Part shown: positions 36,700 through 47,049 of the stretch, in pieces
Position numbering within the stretch: position 1 is the first letter of the stretch
Layout of the letters: each line of letters opens with the position of its first letter
Assembly (NCBI RefSeq): GCF_003667445.1
Contig: NZ_RCTF01000008.1
Coordinates: 165,696-229,695 of the forward strand
DNA length: 64,000 bases
DNA from: Xanthobacter tagetidis
GTDB lineage: Bacteria > Pseudomonadota > Alphaproteobacteria > Rhizobiales > Xanthobacteraceae
Direction: 5' to 3'
The notes under the pieces: generated by a model
What the model saw: only the letters and a program-made list of their open reading frames with translations
Told to the model about the DNA's origin: nothing
The model's database searches: none
Translations under genes and position numbers: made by a program

Positions 36700-37962
36700 A
36701 TGCCTAAGCCCACGCCGACGCGAACGATCAACCCCGTCCACTTTGAAGACCTTGAACCGCGCAGGTTCGAGGATCTCGTCCGGCAGCTCGCCTACGAATT
36801 CCGTTCCTGGTCCCGGATCGAGGGGACCGGTCGCGCAGGATCGGACGATGGCTTCGATGCCCGTGCCATTGAGACCATGCAGCTTGCGGAAGCGCAGCAC
36901 GATGACGGCGGCGATGAAGGGTCCGATCTACCGGCAGCCGAGAATGGGCGCGTTTGGTTGATCCAATGCAAGCGTGAGAAATCGATCCCGCCGAAAAAGA
37001 TGGCGGACTACATGGACGGTCTGAGGTCGATATTGGCGTCCGAGAACGTCTACGGCATCGTCTTCGCCGCAGCCTGCGACTTCTCTAAGCAGGCGCGAGA
37101 CGTATTCTTTAACAAGGCCCGAGAGATGGGACTTGGGGAGGCGCACCTCTGGGGCAAAGCTGAACTCGAAGACATGCTCTTCCAGCCGAAGAACGATGGT
37201 ATTTTGTTCGCCTATTTCGGGATCTCGTTGGCGACCCGCCGGCGTTCGATTAGGGCCGATGTGCGGGCGATGCTCGCCACTAAACGGAAGGCATCTAAAC
37301 TCCTCAAGACCTACGTGCCCACTCTCATCCGCGACGCCACAGATGATCGATACCCCTGGCTCGATGACGACAAGAAGCGGCACCGCTTCGATCGGGGTCG
37401 CTGGCGTGTGATGAGCTACGCCGGTGTTGCGGTGGACGGACTCAAGTTCCACCACCGCAGGTATTTTGCGTGGATCGGCGCGGACGGTGAGGAGTGGGAC
37501 TACGCCGAGCAGCCCAACATGGCGGTTCCTTCCCCGTTTGAAGACCCGTGGAACGAGGAGACCAAGGAACAGGGGCGCGAACGTCAGGGTCAGGAGGCAG
37601 CAGCGAGAGGAGTTTGGAGCGGGCTACCGCAAGACGAGCAGGCTTGGTTCGAGACGGACGTGATCATACCTTGGGCCTCGGTGCTCGATATCGACGAGAC
37701 CGGCGACGAGTTTTTCAGGGGTCCCATTATCTACACGACCGAGTTCATCCCCGACCGCAATGGCCCCTTTTCGAGCTATCGGCAGGCCCTAGAAACTAAG
37801 GCTACATTCGGCGCCCGGACGGCGCACCCCATTGAGGACAACCGGACGCAGAAGTTCTCCAAGGTCGAACCTGAGGCAAACCGCGACGACGAGGCCGAGG
37901 CAGCCCCTCCGCAGAGGCATCAAGGCGGAGCGCGCATCGACGTGCCCGACGATGAGGAATAG
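36700..37962 (+). CDS. Mrr-like restriction endonuclease (PD-(D/E)xK)
   Basis: A 420-aa protein. The first ~170 residues look like an Mrr/type IV-like nuclease domain: FEDLVRQLAYEF, then GRAGSDDGFDARAI, then WLIQCKREKSI, giving the D...QxK arrangement. AAACDFSKQARDVFFNKARE is the usual following helix. The C-terminal ~250 residues are unrecognised and end in an acidic tail. No methyltransferase is adjacent on this strand, so it may cut modified DNA or serve as an effector. A 60-bp gap separates it from the antitoxin gene. Confidence 0.72.
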   Translation: MPKPTPTRTINPVHFEDLEPRRFEDLVRQLAYEFRSWSRIEGTGRAGSDDGFDARAIETMQLAEAQHDDGGDEGSDLPAAENGRVWLIQCKREKSIPPKKMADYMDGLRSILASENVYGIVFAAACDFSKQARDVFFNKAREMGLGEAHLWGKAELEDMLFQPKNDGILFAYFGISLATRRRSIRADVRAMLATKRKASKLLKTYVPTLIRDATDDRYPWLDDDKKRHRFDRGRWRVMSYAGVAVDGLKFHHRRYFAWIGADGEEWDYAEQPNMAVPSPFEDPWNEETKEQGRERQGQEAAARGVWSGLPQDEQAWFETDVIIPWASVLDIDETGDEFFRGPIIYTTEFIPDRNGPFSSYRQALETKATFGARTAHPIEDNRTQKFSKVEPEANRDDEAEAAPPQRHQGGARIDVPDDEE

Positions 37963-38031
37963 CAGGTTCGATTCGCCGGCAGCGCTCTTTATCGGCCCGA
38001 CTCGGGACGCGCCCCCCTGTCCTCGGGCTGA

Positions 38032-39294
38032 TCACCTCCGTCTGCCTTTCGGGGCTTTCTTGGTGTTGCCTGTGCTACCTTCAGCAAGACCGCCGGTGGC
38101 AACCTGCGCAGCCGCGTCCTTGACCGATCGCTGCACATGCGCGCCCCATCGCGCTTCGTTCAGGATGCGCGGCCAATCCGGGCCGCGATGGCGATTCACA
38201 ACCTTGAACCCTTCGACCAGCAACCGATCGAGTATGCCGCAGGAGACTTCATCGTCGACCGAGAGCGCATAATGCCCCTCGGCAACAAGGAGAAGCTTCA
38301 CGGTTAACGGGAAGGCGAACGACGCTGCGATGACGTGCTGCCAAGCCGTCCAGTTCGAGGAGCGGCCCGAGATCAGCCGGTGGTGCACATACGAGTTTCG
38401 GGCCTCATAGAGTTCCTTCATCCATTTGCGGCGCACCGGGCCGGCCAGCTGCGCATCGGCATGCTCGCCGGCATCGGGCTTCAGCCGGGCAGCCGCAAGG
38501 GTGATGTGACCGAAGGCCTCCCACGCCTCGGCGAAGGCGCGCGCGAGCAGGTGCGCCTTGCTGTCCTCGGGGTCGAGCAGCCGCTCGAAGGCGAGGGCGA
38601 GCAGCATCGCGGCGCCGTCAGAGGCGAGTTCCGGCAGCTCGGACGCGCCGAGGATGAAGAACGGCAGGGCCGCGTCGATCCGCTCCCAGGCGGGGGCCGC
38701 AGCAGCGCGCGCCGCCACCAAGGCCGGCAGCAGGCCCCCCCCCGATGGCGCCGGGCAAGTGTCGTGCGGGATGATGGCGGGCGCCTGGAGCGTCACGTCC
38801 GCAATGTCCCACCCGCCATCGAGCGTCTGCCCGTCCCGGCGCTGCTTCACCAATGTGATGCCGTCTGTCCCCGGCACCATCCCCTGCACCGCCTGGGCGA
38901 ACATGGCGCCGTTGATGTGCGCGCCGCCCCGGAAGAATTCCTGCTCGGCGAGGCAGGCCAGGGCGAGGATTTGCCGGTCGGAGTTCACCCGCTCGCGCGC
39001 GGCTTGATCGTCCTGCGTCTTCCATGACCACGCCCCGTTCCGCCGATGGAGGGCAACCGTGAGGCCGGGCAAGCGATGCCCACGGGCGTCGCGATGCCGG
39101 CGCAGCAGCGCGGCCACGGTGGCGCCCGTAGCGCCGAGCAGACGGCGGCGGGCTGTCTTTGCGGTGACGGGCACGAACGCCGTCTCGCCGACGACCACGG
39201 GTGCAGACAGGATCAGCCACGGCAGAAGTGTTAGGAACCCCTGGCCGCTTTCGCCCTCGGCCCGGATCGGATCAGGCCCAACGTCACCGGTCAT
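38032..39294 (-). CDS. Hypothetical protein with HEPN RNase motif, next to the restriction-methyltransferase
   Basis: A 420-aa protein without an identified family over most of its length. Residues 299-304, RNSYVH, match the R-[NDH]-x3-H motif of HEPN ribonucleases. The surroundings (KELYEARNSYVHH, then a tryptophan-rich helix and AASFAFPLTVKLLL) look like ApeA-type HEPN domains. It is the second gene of a leftward pair, 63 bp after the 1131-aa restriction-methyltransferase. I infer an RNA-cleaving, abortive-infection-like partner. The N-terminal half is unexplained. Confidence 0.6.
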   Translation of the reverse strand: MTGDVGPDPIRAEGESGQGFLTLLPWLILSAPVVVGETAFVPVTAKTARRRLLGATGATVAALLRRHRDARGHRLPGLTVALHRRNGAWSWKTQDDQAARERVNSDRQILALACLAEQEFFRGGAHINGAMFAQAVQGMVPGTDGITLVKQRRDGQTLDGGWDIADVTLQAPAIIPHDTCPAPSGGGLLPALVAARAAAAPAWERIDAALPFFILGASELPELASDGAAMLLALAFERLLDPEDSKAHLLARAFAEAWEAFGHITLAAARLKPDAGEHADAQLAGPVRRKWMKELYEARNSYVHHRLISGRSSNWTAWQHVIAASFAFPLTVKLLLVAEGHYALSVDDEVSCGILDRLLVEGFKVVNRHRGPDWPRILNEARWGAHVQRSVKDAAAQVATGGLAEGSTGNTKKAPKGRRR

Positions 39295-39357
39295 GCCCCC
39301 TGGTCTCCGCTTGGCGCGATGCGCACTGCTGATGCTGATCGCGCCTCGATCGAGCGA

Positions 39358-42300
39358 TCAGGCCGCGCGTCGCAGTCCGAACGTTTTCCCCCCGTCGGCT
39401 GTGGCTATGACGCCGATCCGGAACAGGGCAGTGAGAATCGCCGCGACGGCGCCCCTGGTCTTCGCGTTGGCCCGGAAGCCCGCAGCGATCGTGGCGGCGT
39501 CCACCGCGCCCGGCGCCGCGGCGAGAGCGGCCATGACCACGGCCGTCTGCTCCATCTCGCCCTTCGGGAAGGCCGGTCGGGGACCTGTCGCCCTGGCTTC
39601 GGGAGCCTCTTCGAGATCGGCCTCGATCTGACGTGATTTCTCCTGCTCGGAGCCGAAAAGGGGAATTTGGTATTCGGGCCTCAGCCAGCGCACGAGCCCG
39701 CGCTTTTCCTCCATCGCCCGGACCTTGTTCAGGGCCACGAGGCGCGCGAGCACCTCCTCCTCGGGAAGGTCGGCAGGCCAGCCGTAGGCGGCGGCTACCG
39801 CGGCGTCCAGCCGATCGTGCAGTTCCTTCAGGACGAGCACGAGCCCATCGTCGAATGTACGCCGCTCGGTGGCATCAAGCGCTTCCGGGACGGCGCCCGC
39901 CCTAAGCCGCTCCAGCACGTTATAGAGGCCGGTGAGGGTGAGATAGGCGTGCGCGGCGAGGACGCGCTTGCGGTGCGCGTCCAGCTCTTCCGCAATGGAG
40001 CGGATTGCAGCCTTTTGCGCGTCGGTACAGTCGGGGAACGGGAACGGATCGAAGCAGCGGGATTTGGAGTATCGCGGGTCGTTGCCTACGCCGAGCCATC
40101 CACCGGCGCGCAGTGACCAGAAAACATGGATGGATGACGATAGGACGCCGAGCAGCAAGGCATCATCTGATCCGATCGCGATCAGCATGTTATCAGGAAG
40201 GATGCTCTGATCGAGGAACTGAAAAACCCGGTGCTTAGCGGTCTCCCCTGTAGCAATGTAACGTGGAATACCACGCGTGAAACCCCGCATAAGCGTGTTT
40301 TTTCGACCAAACAACCACCAGTTTAGGCGACGATATTCTTCGTTGTTGCTATCTCGTTCCGGCTTTACGTTCAGAAGAACGTGCTGGTAGACCGCAGGAT
40401 ATTTACGACGGACATCGTCAATCCCAAGCCCATCTAGGTCGATTACCATTACGCCGCGGGGGCGGGCAGTAAGGTCGCGACCGTTACGATAGTCTCGAAT
40501 ATGCTTCTCCAGACCCCCGATACTCCCGAGCCCAAGGCGTGCGGCATCCTCTGGCGTCACGATGAAGCCTGCGCCATGCAGCTTTACGCCGGGCGATGAG
40601 ATGCCCTCGTTGGCAAGCAAAGGGACGGCGGTCGTTACATCAACGCCCACCGTAAGATCGGGGTTGATCTTGCCGGCGCGATCCACGAACTGAATCATCG
40701 GCGCGTCTGTGTCGACGCCCTCTTCCGAAATCACCTCACGAAGGACCCCGTCGCGCTTTCCCGCCTCCGCCACCGTCATCGCAATGCGAACCGCTGCTCG
40801 ATGATTCAGCGCTCCTCTCCAAGGGTGATCGGGGGTTGCCATCACAATGGAAAGCGGCCGCTTGGCCGACATATGTCTTTCCATCACACGGCGGAGGAAC
40901 ACTTGGCTGATGGAATTGGTGGTCACGAAGCCGAAGCGCTTCAGCTCGGTGCCTCGGCGTAGCAGGATGTCGGCCGCCCGATCCCACCAGTACATAACGA
41001 AATCCGCGCTCTCGTTAACGTGGGGGTGCGCCGCCCACAGGGCCTCAGCGTAGCCGTCCCCCAGCCTCGCTCTGATGTCTTTGCCGCCTATGAACGGCGG
41101 GTTGCCGACGATGAACTCGGCCTTCGGCCACTCCGGAAGCCGGGGGTTCGGAAACACCTCGTGCCCTTCGATCACTTTTCGGGCCGGGTATCCGTCCCAC
41201 GTGAGCGCCGCGTCCTTAGCCTGGATGTTCCTGAACGCCTTCAGGATCGGATCGCTCGGCAGGCCGCCGCGCGTGCGCACGTACCATTGCAGGTGACCGA
41301 TCCACAGCACCAGCTCGGCGATCGCCGCGGCGCGGGGGTTTAGTTCCAGCCCGAGATACTGGTGCGGATCGACGGTGTGGCCTTCGAGGCCGGTCAGGGC
41401 TTCCTGCCCGCCGAGATCGGCGAGGGCTTCCAGCACCTCGCCTTCCAGGCGCTTCATCAGCTCAAGCGACACGTAGAGGAAATTGCCGGTGCCGCAGGCC
41501 GGGTCGAGCACGCGGGTATCACAGAGCTTGTCGTGGAAGGTCTGCACCGTCCTGACCGCCTCAGCGCCGCGTCCGTCCGTCTTCTGGCGTTCGGCAGTAG
41601 AGAGCACCTGCTCCCATTCCGCCCGCAGCGGATCGATGATGGTTGCGACAACAAGCCTTTCGACGTAAGCGCGCGGCGTGTAATGCGCCCCCAGCCGGCG
41701 GCGGTCGTCGGGATCGAGCGCCTCTTCCAAGAGGGTGCCGAAAATCGCGGGCTCGACATCCCGCCAATCATGTTCGGCAGCTTCGCGCAGCTTGCCGATC
41801 GAGCCTTTGTCGAGAGGCAGGGCCGTCCGATCCTTGAAGAACTCACCGTTGAAGCGGCGGACCTTGTGCTTGATCGTCGCGGTGAACCTACCTTCGTCCA
41901 TCGCCTGCCACAGGTCCTCCAGCATGGCCGGGAAGACATCGGGCTGCGCCTCGCATTCCCGTAGCAGCACTTTGAACGAATCGGTCGGCAGCAAGCCCAC
42001 GTCCTCGGCAAACATCGTGAACAGGACGCGCATCAGGAACATGGCGACCCGCTCGGGCGGCTCACCCGCGGCTTCAAGGGCCTTCGACACCTCGGCGAGC
42101 CGCTCCGCTATGCCGCGCGTGACGCGCGCCGCATGCTTCGATGGATCGAGCGACATGGGCTCGCTCCAGATGGCGACGAGACGCTTTCGGACAGCCTCGT
42201 CGCGCAGGTCTTCGAGATAGATGCGGAAGGAGCCGCGATCGGGGAACTGATCGTAGGCTTTGCCGTCCCGCCGGAAGTTGGCATAAACCTCGATGCAGTG

Positions 42301-42753
42301 ACCCACGTCGCACACCAGCACGAAGGGCGGCGGCTCGTGGTCCGGGGGCAGGAGGCGCACATAGTCCTCAGCCTGCCGGCGCGCGTTGAGCATCAGCACG
42401 TCCCAGGCGCGATCGGCGCCGCGTCGCCCTCGGGTCTTCCCCGCGGTGGGTTCAGCCGGCGCTTCGGCCAATTTCTTGTCGCCGGCAAATCGGGATTGCT
42501 TCGCTTCGAGGATGAAGCAGTCGCGCTTGTAGAGATCGATCCGCTTGTGCGAGACCGTGCCGTCGCGGGCAGTCTCGCGCACCACGCGCTCGAACACGTA
42601 GTCGTTGGCTTCGTGGCGCGCGCCGGCCGGGTCAGGCGGGGGCAAGCCGAGGACAGACGCCAGCTCGCCGAGGAAGAGGGCATAGTTGGCCCGCTCCTGG
42701 CCGCCTTCGCGTCCCTGCCACCGCGCAATGAAGGCTTCGATCGCCTCCCGCAT
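39358..42753 (-). CDS. Single-chain restriction-modification enzyme (type IIG/MmeI-like) with N6-adenine methyltransferase
   Basis: A 1131-aa protein combining cleavage and methylation. The N-terminal nuclease shows D73 (RIDLYKR) and EAK at 83-85 (CFILEAKQSR), a PD-ExK pattern. The methyltransferase has the SAM motif DPACGTGNFLY at 417-427 and the catalytic NPPF at 551-554. The remaining ~450 residues would recognise the target; the last ~70 look like a winged-helix. The length and order fit type IIG/IIL enzymes that need no separate specificity subunit. It leads an operon with the HEPN-motif gene. Confidence 0.88.
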   Translation of the reverse strand: MREAIEAFIARWQGREGGQERANYALFLGELASVLGLPPPDPAGARHEANDYVFERVVRETARDGTVSHKRIDLYKRDCFILEAKQSRFAGDKKLAEAPAEPTAGKTRGRRGADRAWDVLMLNARRQAEDYVRLLPPDHEPPPFVLVCDVGHCIEVYANFRRDGKAYDQFPDRGSFRIYLEDLRDEAVRKRLVAIWSEPMSLDPSKHAARVTRGIAERLAEVSKALEAAGEPPERVAMFLMRVLFTMFAEDVGLLPTDSFKVLLRECEAQPDVFPAMLEDLWQAMDEGRFTATIKHKVRRFNGEFFKDRTALPLDKGSIGKLREAAEHDWRDVEPAIFGTLLEEALDPDDRRRLGAHYTPRAYVERLVVATIIDPLRAEWEQVLSTAERQKTDGRGAEAVRTVQTFHDKLCDTRVLDPACGTGNFLYVSLELMKRLEGEVLEALADLGGQEALTGLEGHTVDPHQYLGLELNPRAAAIAELVLWIGHLQWYVRTRGGLPSDPILKAFRNIQAKDAALTWDGYPARKVIEGHEVFPNPRLPEWPKAEFIVGNPPFIGGKDIRARLGDGYAEALWAAHPHVNESADFVMYWWDRAADILLRRGTELKRFGFVTTNSISQVFLRRVMERHMSAKRPLSIVMATPDHPWRGALNHRAAVRIAMTVAEAGKRDGVLREVISEEGVDTDAPMIQFVDRAGKINPDLTVGVDVTTAVPLLANEGISSPGVKLHGAGFIVTPEDAARLGLGSIGGLEKHIRDYRNGRDLTARPRGVMVIDLDGLGIDDVRRKYPAVYQHVLLNVKPERDSNNEEYRRLNWWLFGRKNTLMRGFTRGIPRYIATGETAKHRVFQFLDQSILPDNMLIAIGSDDALLLGVLSSSIHVFWSLRAGGWLGVGNDPRYSKSRCFDPFPFPDCTDAQKAAIRSIAEELDAHRKRVLAAHAYLTLTGLYNVLERLRAGAVPEALDATERRTFDDGLVLVLKELHDRLDAAVAAAYGWPADLPEEEVLARLVALNKVRAMEEKRGLVRWLRPEYQIPLFGSEQEKSRQIEADLEEAPEARATGPRPAFPKGEMEQTAVVMAALAAAPGAVDAATIAAGFRANAKTRGAVAAILTALFRIGVIATADGGKTFGLRRAA

Positions 42754-42899
42754 AACGTCCCCCCGAGAACCCCAAGGCAGCTAACATATGCGGTGCCATA
42801 AGGTCGATCCTGCGATGCAGCGATGGTCCCTCAAGCCGCAGCAATGCACCTCAAGTGGGGACACCGGCTCAAACGCAATGTCGAGCCCGCGATCCCTGT

Positions 42900-42923
42900 C
42901 GGTGCGGACCGGGTGCGGACCGC
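42900..42923 (+). repeat. Right arm-type repeat
   Basis: 23 of 24 bases match 31427-31450 in the same orientation, again two GGTGCGGACC-like units. It lies 67 bp inside the right attachment core. A role as integrase arm sites is inferred. Confidence 0.6.
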
Positions 42924-42930
42924 AATCCAA

Positions 42931-42959
42931 AACGCAAAGGGCCGCCTTGCAGCGACCCT
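42931..42959 (-). terminator. Island-supplied terminator for tRNA-fMet
   Basis: Read leftwards, AGGGTCGC and GCGGCCCT form an 8-bp stem (one G-T pair) with a 6-nt loop, followed by a T-rich TTTGCGTTTT. It lies 30 bp beyond the tRNA 3' end and would replace the original terminator now displaced to 31208-31232. Confidence 0.55.
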
Positions 42960-42988
42960 TGAGAACATCTTGATAAATCAAGGAAAGT

Positions 42989-43066
<78 letters not shown>

Positions 43067-43333
43067 TCATCACCGCTGAGCCGGCGAAGCGGCCGGGCGG
43101 CGAGGAGGCGTATGTAGCAACCTGCGCTCCCAATTGAAAGGGGCGATGGATAAAAAAGCGTCAGGCCGCCTGCCCCTGTGGACGGCGCCGCCGCGCGCCG
43201 AGGCGCGGGCAGGATCCGCCGGGTCCAGAAGCCCACGCCGGCAGGCACCGGCGACCTTCGGGCGGGGCCGGCCTGACGCGTTCCCGCGTGGCCGCGACCC
43301 GCTATGCTTTCTCCGAAGCACAGGAGGACGCCC

Positions 43334-44233
43334 ATGACGCCGCCCGATGACCGGCACGAGATCGCGGCGCTGCGCGCGCTGATCGCCGCAAGCCCCCGGC
43401 CCGCCAATCTTGCCGAGCGGCGCGCGCGCATGGAGTCGATCACCGCCATCGATCCCATTCCACTCGACATCGCCATGGCGCCGCTTCAGATCGGCGCCAT
43501 GGCAGCGGAATGGTCGCTGGCACCGGGGAGCGATGCCAGAAAGGCCCTGCTGTTCTTCCATGGCGGCGGCTATCTCTCCGGCTCGCTGAAGAGCCACCGC
43601 ACCATGGTCACCGGCGCTGGCCGCGCCGCCGGCATTCGCACGCTCGCCATCGACTACCGGCGCGCGCCGGAGCATCCCTTCCCCGCCGCTCTCGAGGACG
43701 CCCGCGCGGCGTGGGATTTCCTCGCCACGCAGGGCTACGGGCCGGGCGACATCCTGGTGGGCGGCGACAGCGCCGGTGGCGGCCTGACCCTCGCGCTCTG
43801 CCTCGCGCTGAAGGCGGAGCGACTGCCCCTGCCCGCCGGCCTGTGGCTGGTCTCGCCCTGGACCGACCTCAAGATCACCGGCGCCAGCATCGCCGAGAAG
43901 GACGCGGACGACCCACTGATCCACCGCGGCTATCTCCAGGAGCTGGCGGAGGCCTATCTCGCCGGCCGCACGCCGGCGGACGATCCGCTGGTGTCCCCGC
44001 TCTATGGCGACCTTGCCGGCCTGCCGCCGGCGCTGATCCAGGTGGGCACGGCCGAGACGCTGCTGGACGATGCGGTGCGGCTCGCCCGGCGCCTGGCGCT
44101 GGCGGACGGGCGGGCGACGCTCTCCGTGTGGCCGCGCATGATCCATGCCTGGCCGATCTGGCATGCGCGCCTCGCGGCGGGGCGCGCGGCGCTGGCGGAA
44201 ATGGGCGCCTTCGCGCGGGCGCAGCTCGGCTGA
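43334..44233 (+). CDS. Alpha/beta hydrolase, hormone-sensitive-lipase (family IV) esterase
   Basis: Cytoplasmic esterase of 299 aa. The oxyanion motif HGGGY is at residues 76-80, the nucleophile S146 is in GGDSAGGG, an acidic residue is near 246 (LLDDAV) and the catalytic histidine is in MIHAWPIW near 272. AGGAGG lies before the ATG at 43334, which is preferred over an upstream ATG at 43304. It acts on short acyl esters by family. No pathway partner is adjacent. Confidence 0.88.
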   Translation: MTPPDDRHEIAALRALIAASPRPANLAERRARMESITAIDPIPLDIAMAPLQIGAMAAEWSLAPGSDARKALLFFHGGGYLSGSLKSHRTMVTGAGRAAGIRTLAIDYRRAPEHPFPAALEDARAAWDFLATQGYGPGDILVGGDSAGGGLTLALCLALKAERLPLPAGLWLVSPWTDLKITGASIAEKDADDPLIHRGYLQELAEAYLAGRTPADDPLVSPLYGDLAGLPPALIQVGTAETLLDDAVRLARRLALADGRATLSVWPRMIHAWPIWHARLAAGRAALAEMGAFARAQLG

Positions 44234-44245
44234 GCGCCGGGCGCC

Positions 44246-45094
44246 TCAGTCGCCGCGCTCGCGCCGGGCGCGCCGTTCCACAGCCTTTTCCGCCGCGCGG
44301 GCATTGTTCTCGGCCTTGCGCGCCTCGCGCCCTTCGCGGCCCTCCACCAGTGCCGCCACGGCGCCGTGCAGCGTGGCGAGGTCCTGCTTGGTCAGGCCGA
44401 GGCGGTGGAAGATGTTGCGGATGTTGCGGGTGGTGGAGGGCTGCTTCTCCGCAGAGCGGAAGAAGCCCGCCTCTTCCAGCGCCCCTTCCAGATGGTCGAA
44501 GAAGGCGAACAGGTCCGCCTTGTCGGCCAGCGGCGAGCGGTCCGGCGGGGCGAAGGGAAGCGCGCCGGCGCTCGCCGCCTTGGACCATTCATAGCCCGTC
44601 ACCGCCACGCAGGTGGCAAGGTTGAGCGAGGCGAAGGCCGGGTTCACCGGCAGCGTGAGGATGGCATCGCACAAGGATACCTCCTCGGTATAGAGCCCGG
44701 TGCGCTCGCGGCCGAATACCAGGGCCACGTCCTCGCCGGCGGAGAGGCGCGCGAGGGTGTCGGCGGCGGCAGCATCGGCGCCGAGCACGGGCTTCGCCAT
44801 GCCGCGCTCGCGGGCGGTGGCGGCGAAGGCGTAGCGGGTGCCGGCAAGGGCCGCGCGCAGGTCCGGGAACAGCTCCGCGCCGTCCAGGATTCGGTCGGCG
44901 CCGGCGCTGAACACGCGCGCCTTCTCGTTCGGCCAGCCCTCGCGCGGATTGACGATGCGCAGCCGCGACAGGCCGAAATTGCCCATGGCGCGCGCCGCCG
45001 AGCCGATATTCTCCCCAAGCTGGGGCTCCACCAGGATCACCGCCGGGCCGCCGACGATCCAGGGCTTGGTGCTGTCGGTTCCGGAACCTGGCAT
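44246..45094 (-). CDS. trmJ: tRNA (cytidine/uridine-2'-O)-methyltransferase TrmJ
   Basis: SPOUT (trefoil-knot) RNA methyltransferase of 282 aa that 2'-O-methylates position 32 of tRNAs. N-terminal [20 protein letters not shown] is the family signature. [14 protein letters not shown] and the knot segment [18 protein letters not shown] form the SAM site. The charged C-terminal tail ([20 protein letters not shown] split) is long for the family. It converges with the preceding esterase gene. Confidence 0.93.
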   Translation of the reverse strand: MPGSGTDSTKPWIVGGPAVILVEPQLGENIGSAARAMGNFGLSRLRIVNPREGWPNEKARVFSAGADRILDGAELFPDLRAALAGTRYAFAATARERGMAKPVLGADAAAADTLARLSAGEDVALVFGRERTGLYTEEVSLCDAILTLPVNPAFASLNLATCVAVTGYEWSKAASAGALPFAPPDRSPLADKADLFAFFDHLEGALEEAGFFRSAEKQPSTTRNIRNIFHRLGLTKQDLATLHGAVAALVEGREGREARKAENNARAAEKAVERRARRERGD

Positions 45095-45512
45095 CGTCTT
45101 CCCTCAAGACGCGCTCTCTCGCACGTCCGGCAGGGGAAAGTCGAGAGCCGCCCTCGCGTCCCGGCCGACGGGAGCGGAGCGAAGCGCAGCGGGAGGAGAG
45201 CCGGGACCCAGCGCGAGAATTCGACGAAGGCGGTCTTGCTCTTCTCCGGCGTCGCGTCCGGGTTTTGCCCGCTGCGCGGGAGTTTCCCCTGGACTCAGGC
45301 TCGGCGCTCCACCTTCGGTGTCGCTGGGCCGGGGAACGGGGGATGGCGCTCCTCAGTCCAAAGACGAGCGCGCGCGCCGCGTTTGGCGCTTTTGCAGTGC
45401 ACCGCGGCGATGCTATAGCGGCGGCGCCGGAGGATTGCCGGCGCGAGAGCCGCGCCGGAGGTCGTCCCCCCGTTTCCCCAAGGCTCTTAGAGCACGCGCG
45501 AAAGGCCGACCC
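45095..45512. other. 418-bp intergenic region before icd
   Basis: No gene supported. The segment 45140-45340 looks like an extragenic repeat, with purine-rich GGGAGGAGAGCCGGGACCC and a distant complementary GGGCC/CGGGG-rich part. It should also hold the icd promoter, though no clear hexamers are seen. Confidence 0.4.
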
Positions 45513-46727
45513 ATGGCGAAGATCAAGGTGGCAAATCCGGTCGTCGAACTCGACGGCGACGAGATGACCCGGATCATCTGGCAGTACATCAAGGACAAGC
45601 TGATCTATCCCTATCTCGACATCGACCTCGAATATTACGATCTGTCGGTCGAGAACCGGGATGCCACCGACGACAAGGTCACCATCGCCGCGGCGGAAGC
45701 CATCAAGAAGCACGGCGTGGGCGTGAAGTGCGCGACCATCACCCCCGATGAGGCGCGCGTTAAGGAATTCAACCTCAAGGAAATGTGGAAGTCGCCCAAC
45801 GGCACCATCCGCAACATCCTGGGCGGCGTTATCTTCCGTGAGCCCATCATCTGCAAGAACGTGCCGCGCCTGGTGCCGGGCTGGACCCAGCCCATCGTGG
45901 TGGGCCGCCACGCCTTCGGCGACCAGTACCGCGCCACCGACTTCAAGGTGCCCGGCAAGGGCACGCTCTCCATCTCCTTCGTGGGCGAGGACGGCACGAA
46001 GATCGAGAAGGAGGTCTACAAGTTCCCCGGCGCCGGCGTCGCGCTCTCCATGTACAACCTGGATGAGTCGATCCGCGACTTCGCCCGCGCCTCGCTGAAC
46101 TACGGCCTGGTGCGCAAGTATCCGGTCTACCTCTCCACGAAGAACACCATCCTGAAGGCCTATGACGGCCGCTTCAAGGACATCTTCCAGGAGATCTACG
46201 AGGCCGAATTCAAGGCCGAGTTCGACAAGCTGGGCATCACCTACGAGCACCGCCTGATCGACGACATGGTGGCCGCGGCCATGAAGTGGTCCGGCGGCTA
46301 TGTGTGGGCCTGCAAGAACTATGACGGCGACGTGCAGTCCGACATCGTGGCCCAGGGCTTCGGCTCGCTCGGCCTCATGACCTCGGTGCTGATGACGCCG
46401 GACGGCAAGACCGTGGAGGCGGAAGCCGCCCACGGCACCGTCACGCGCCACTACCGCGAGCACCAGAAGGGCAAGGAGACCTCCACCAACTCCATCGCCT
46501 CCATCTTCGCCTGGACCCGCGGCCTCAGCCACCGCGCCAAGCTCGACGACAATGCGGAACTCGCGAAGTTCGCCGCGACGCTGGAGAAGGTTTGCGTGGA
46601 CACGGTCGAGGCCGGCTTCATGACCAAGGACCTCGCGCTCCTGGTCGGCGCCGACCAGAAGTGGCTTTCCACCACCGGCTTCCTGGACAAGATCTCCGAG
46701 AACCTCACGAAAGCCATGGCCGCCTGA
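45513..46727 (+). CDS. icd: NADP-dependent isocitrate dehydrogenase
   Basis: TCA-cycle enzyme oxidising isocitrate to 2-oxoglutarate and CO2 with NADP, 404 aa. This is the eukaryotic-like (type II, homodimeric) form usual in Alphaproteobacteria. N-terminal [27 protein letters not shown] with the substrate-binding serine and asparagine, and [19 protein letters not shown] are characteristic. A strong terminator follows 24 bp after the stop. It is a single-gene transcription unit. Confidence 0.98.
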   Translation: MAKIKVANPVVELDGDEMTRIIWQYIKDKLIYPYLDIDLEYYDLSVENRDATDDKVTIAAAEAIKKHGVGVKCATITPDEARVKEFNLKEMWKSPNGTIRNILGGVIFREPIICKNVPRLVPGWTQPIVVGRHAFGDQYRATDFKVPGKGTLSISFVGEDGTKIEKEVYKFPGAGVALSMYNLDESIRDFARASLNYGLVRKYPVYLSTKNTILKAYDGRFKDIFQEIYEAEFKAEFDKLGITYEHRLIDDMVAAAMKWSGGYVWACKNYDGDVQSDIVAQGFGSLGLMTSVLMTPDGKTVEAEAAHGTVTRHYREHQKGKETSTNSIASIFAWTRGLSHRAKLDDNAELAKFAATLEKVCVDTVEAGFMTKDLALLVGADQKWLSTTGFLDKISENLTKAMAA

Positions 46728-46751
46728 GGCGGCCAGAAGAGATTGAGGACA

Positions 46752-46781
46752 ACGCCGCCGGGCCTCCCGGCGGCGTTTTTT
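46752..46781 (+). terminator. Rho-independent terminator of icd
   Basis: ACGCCGCCGGG and CCCGGCGGCGT form a perfect 11-bp stem with a 3-nt loop, followed directly by TTTTT. This is a textbook intrinsic terminator. Confidence 0.93.
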
Positions 46782-47049
46782 GTTCACCTGAGGCGCCGCG
46801 ACGTGCGCGCCGCGCCCCCTCGCCGTTTGCGGGCGGCCGGCTCCATGGGCGCTGGAGGTGAAGGCGAACCGGACGCGATCGGCGGCCCGCTGTTCACAGC
46901 CGACGCGAAACGCGCTATCCAATTGGAGCTGCGAAGCATTTTTGCATCGCAGCAGCCGGCGGCCGGACCAGCACGTCACCGGACGGATCCGGGGAAGGGC
47001 GCCGAGACCCGTGAACCGACCGGGCCGCGGGTGCGTAAGGACTTGCATC

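Noticed and set aside
31484..42753. Prophage
   Set aside because: Apart from the integrase and AlpA-like protein there are no capsid, terminase, tail or lysis genes.
31427..42923. CRISPR array from the GGTGCGGACC repeats
   Set aside because: Only two tandem units at each island end, no regular spacers, and no cas genes.
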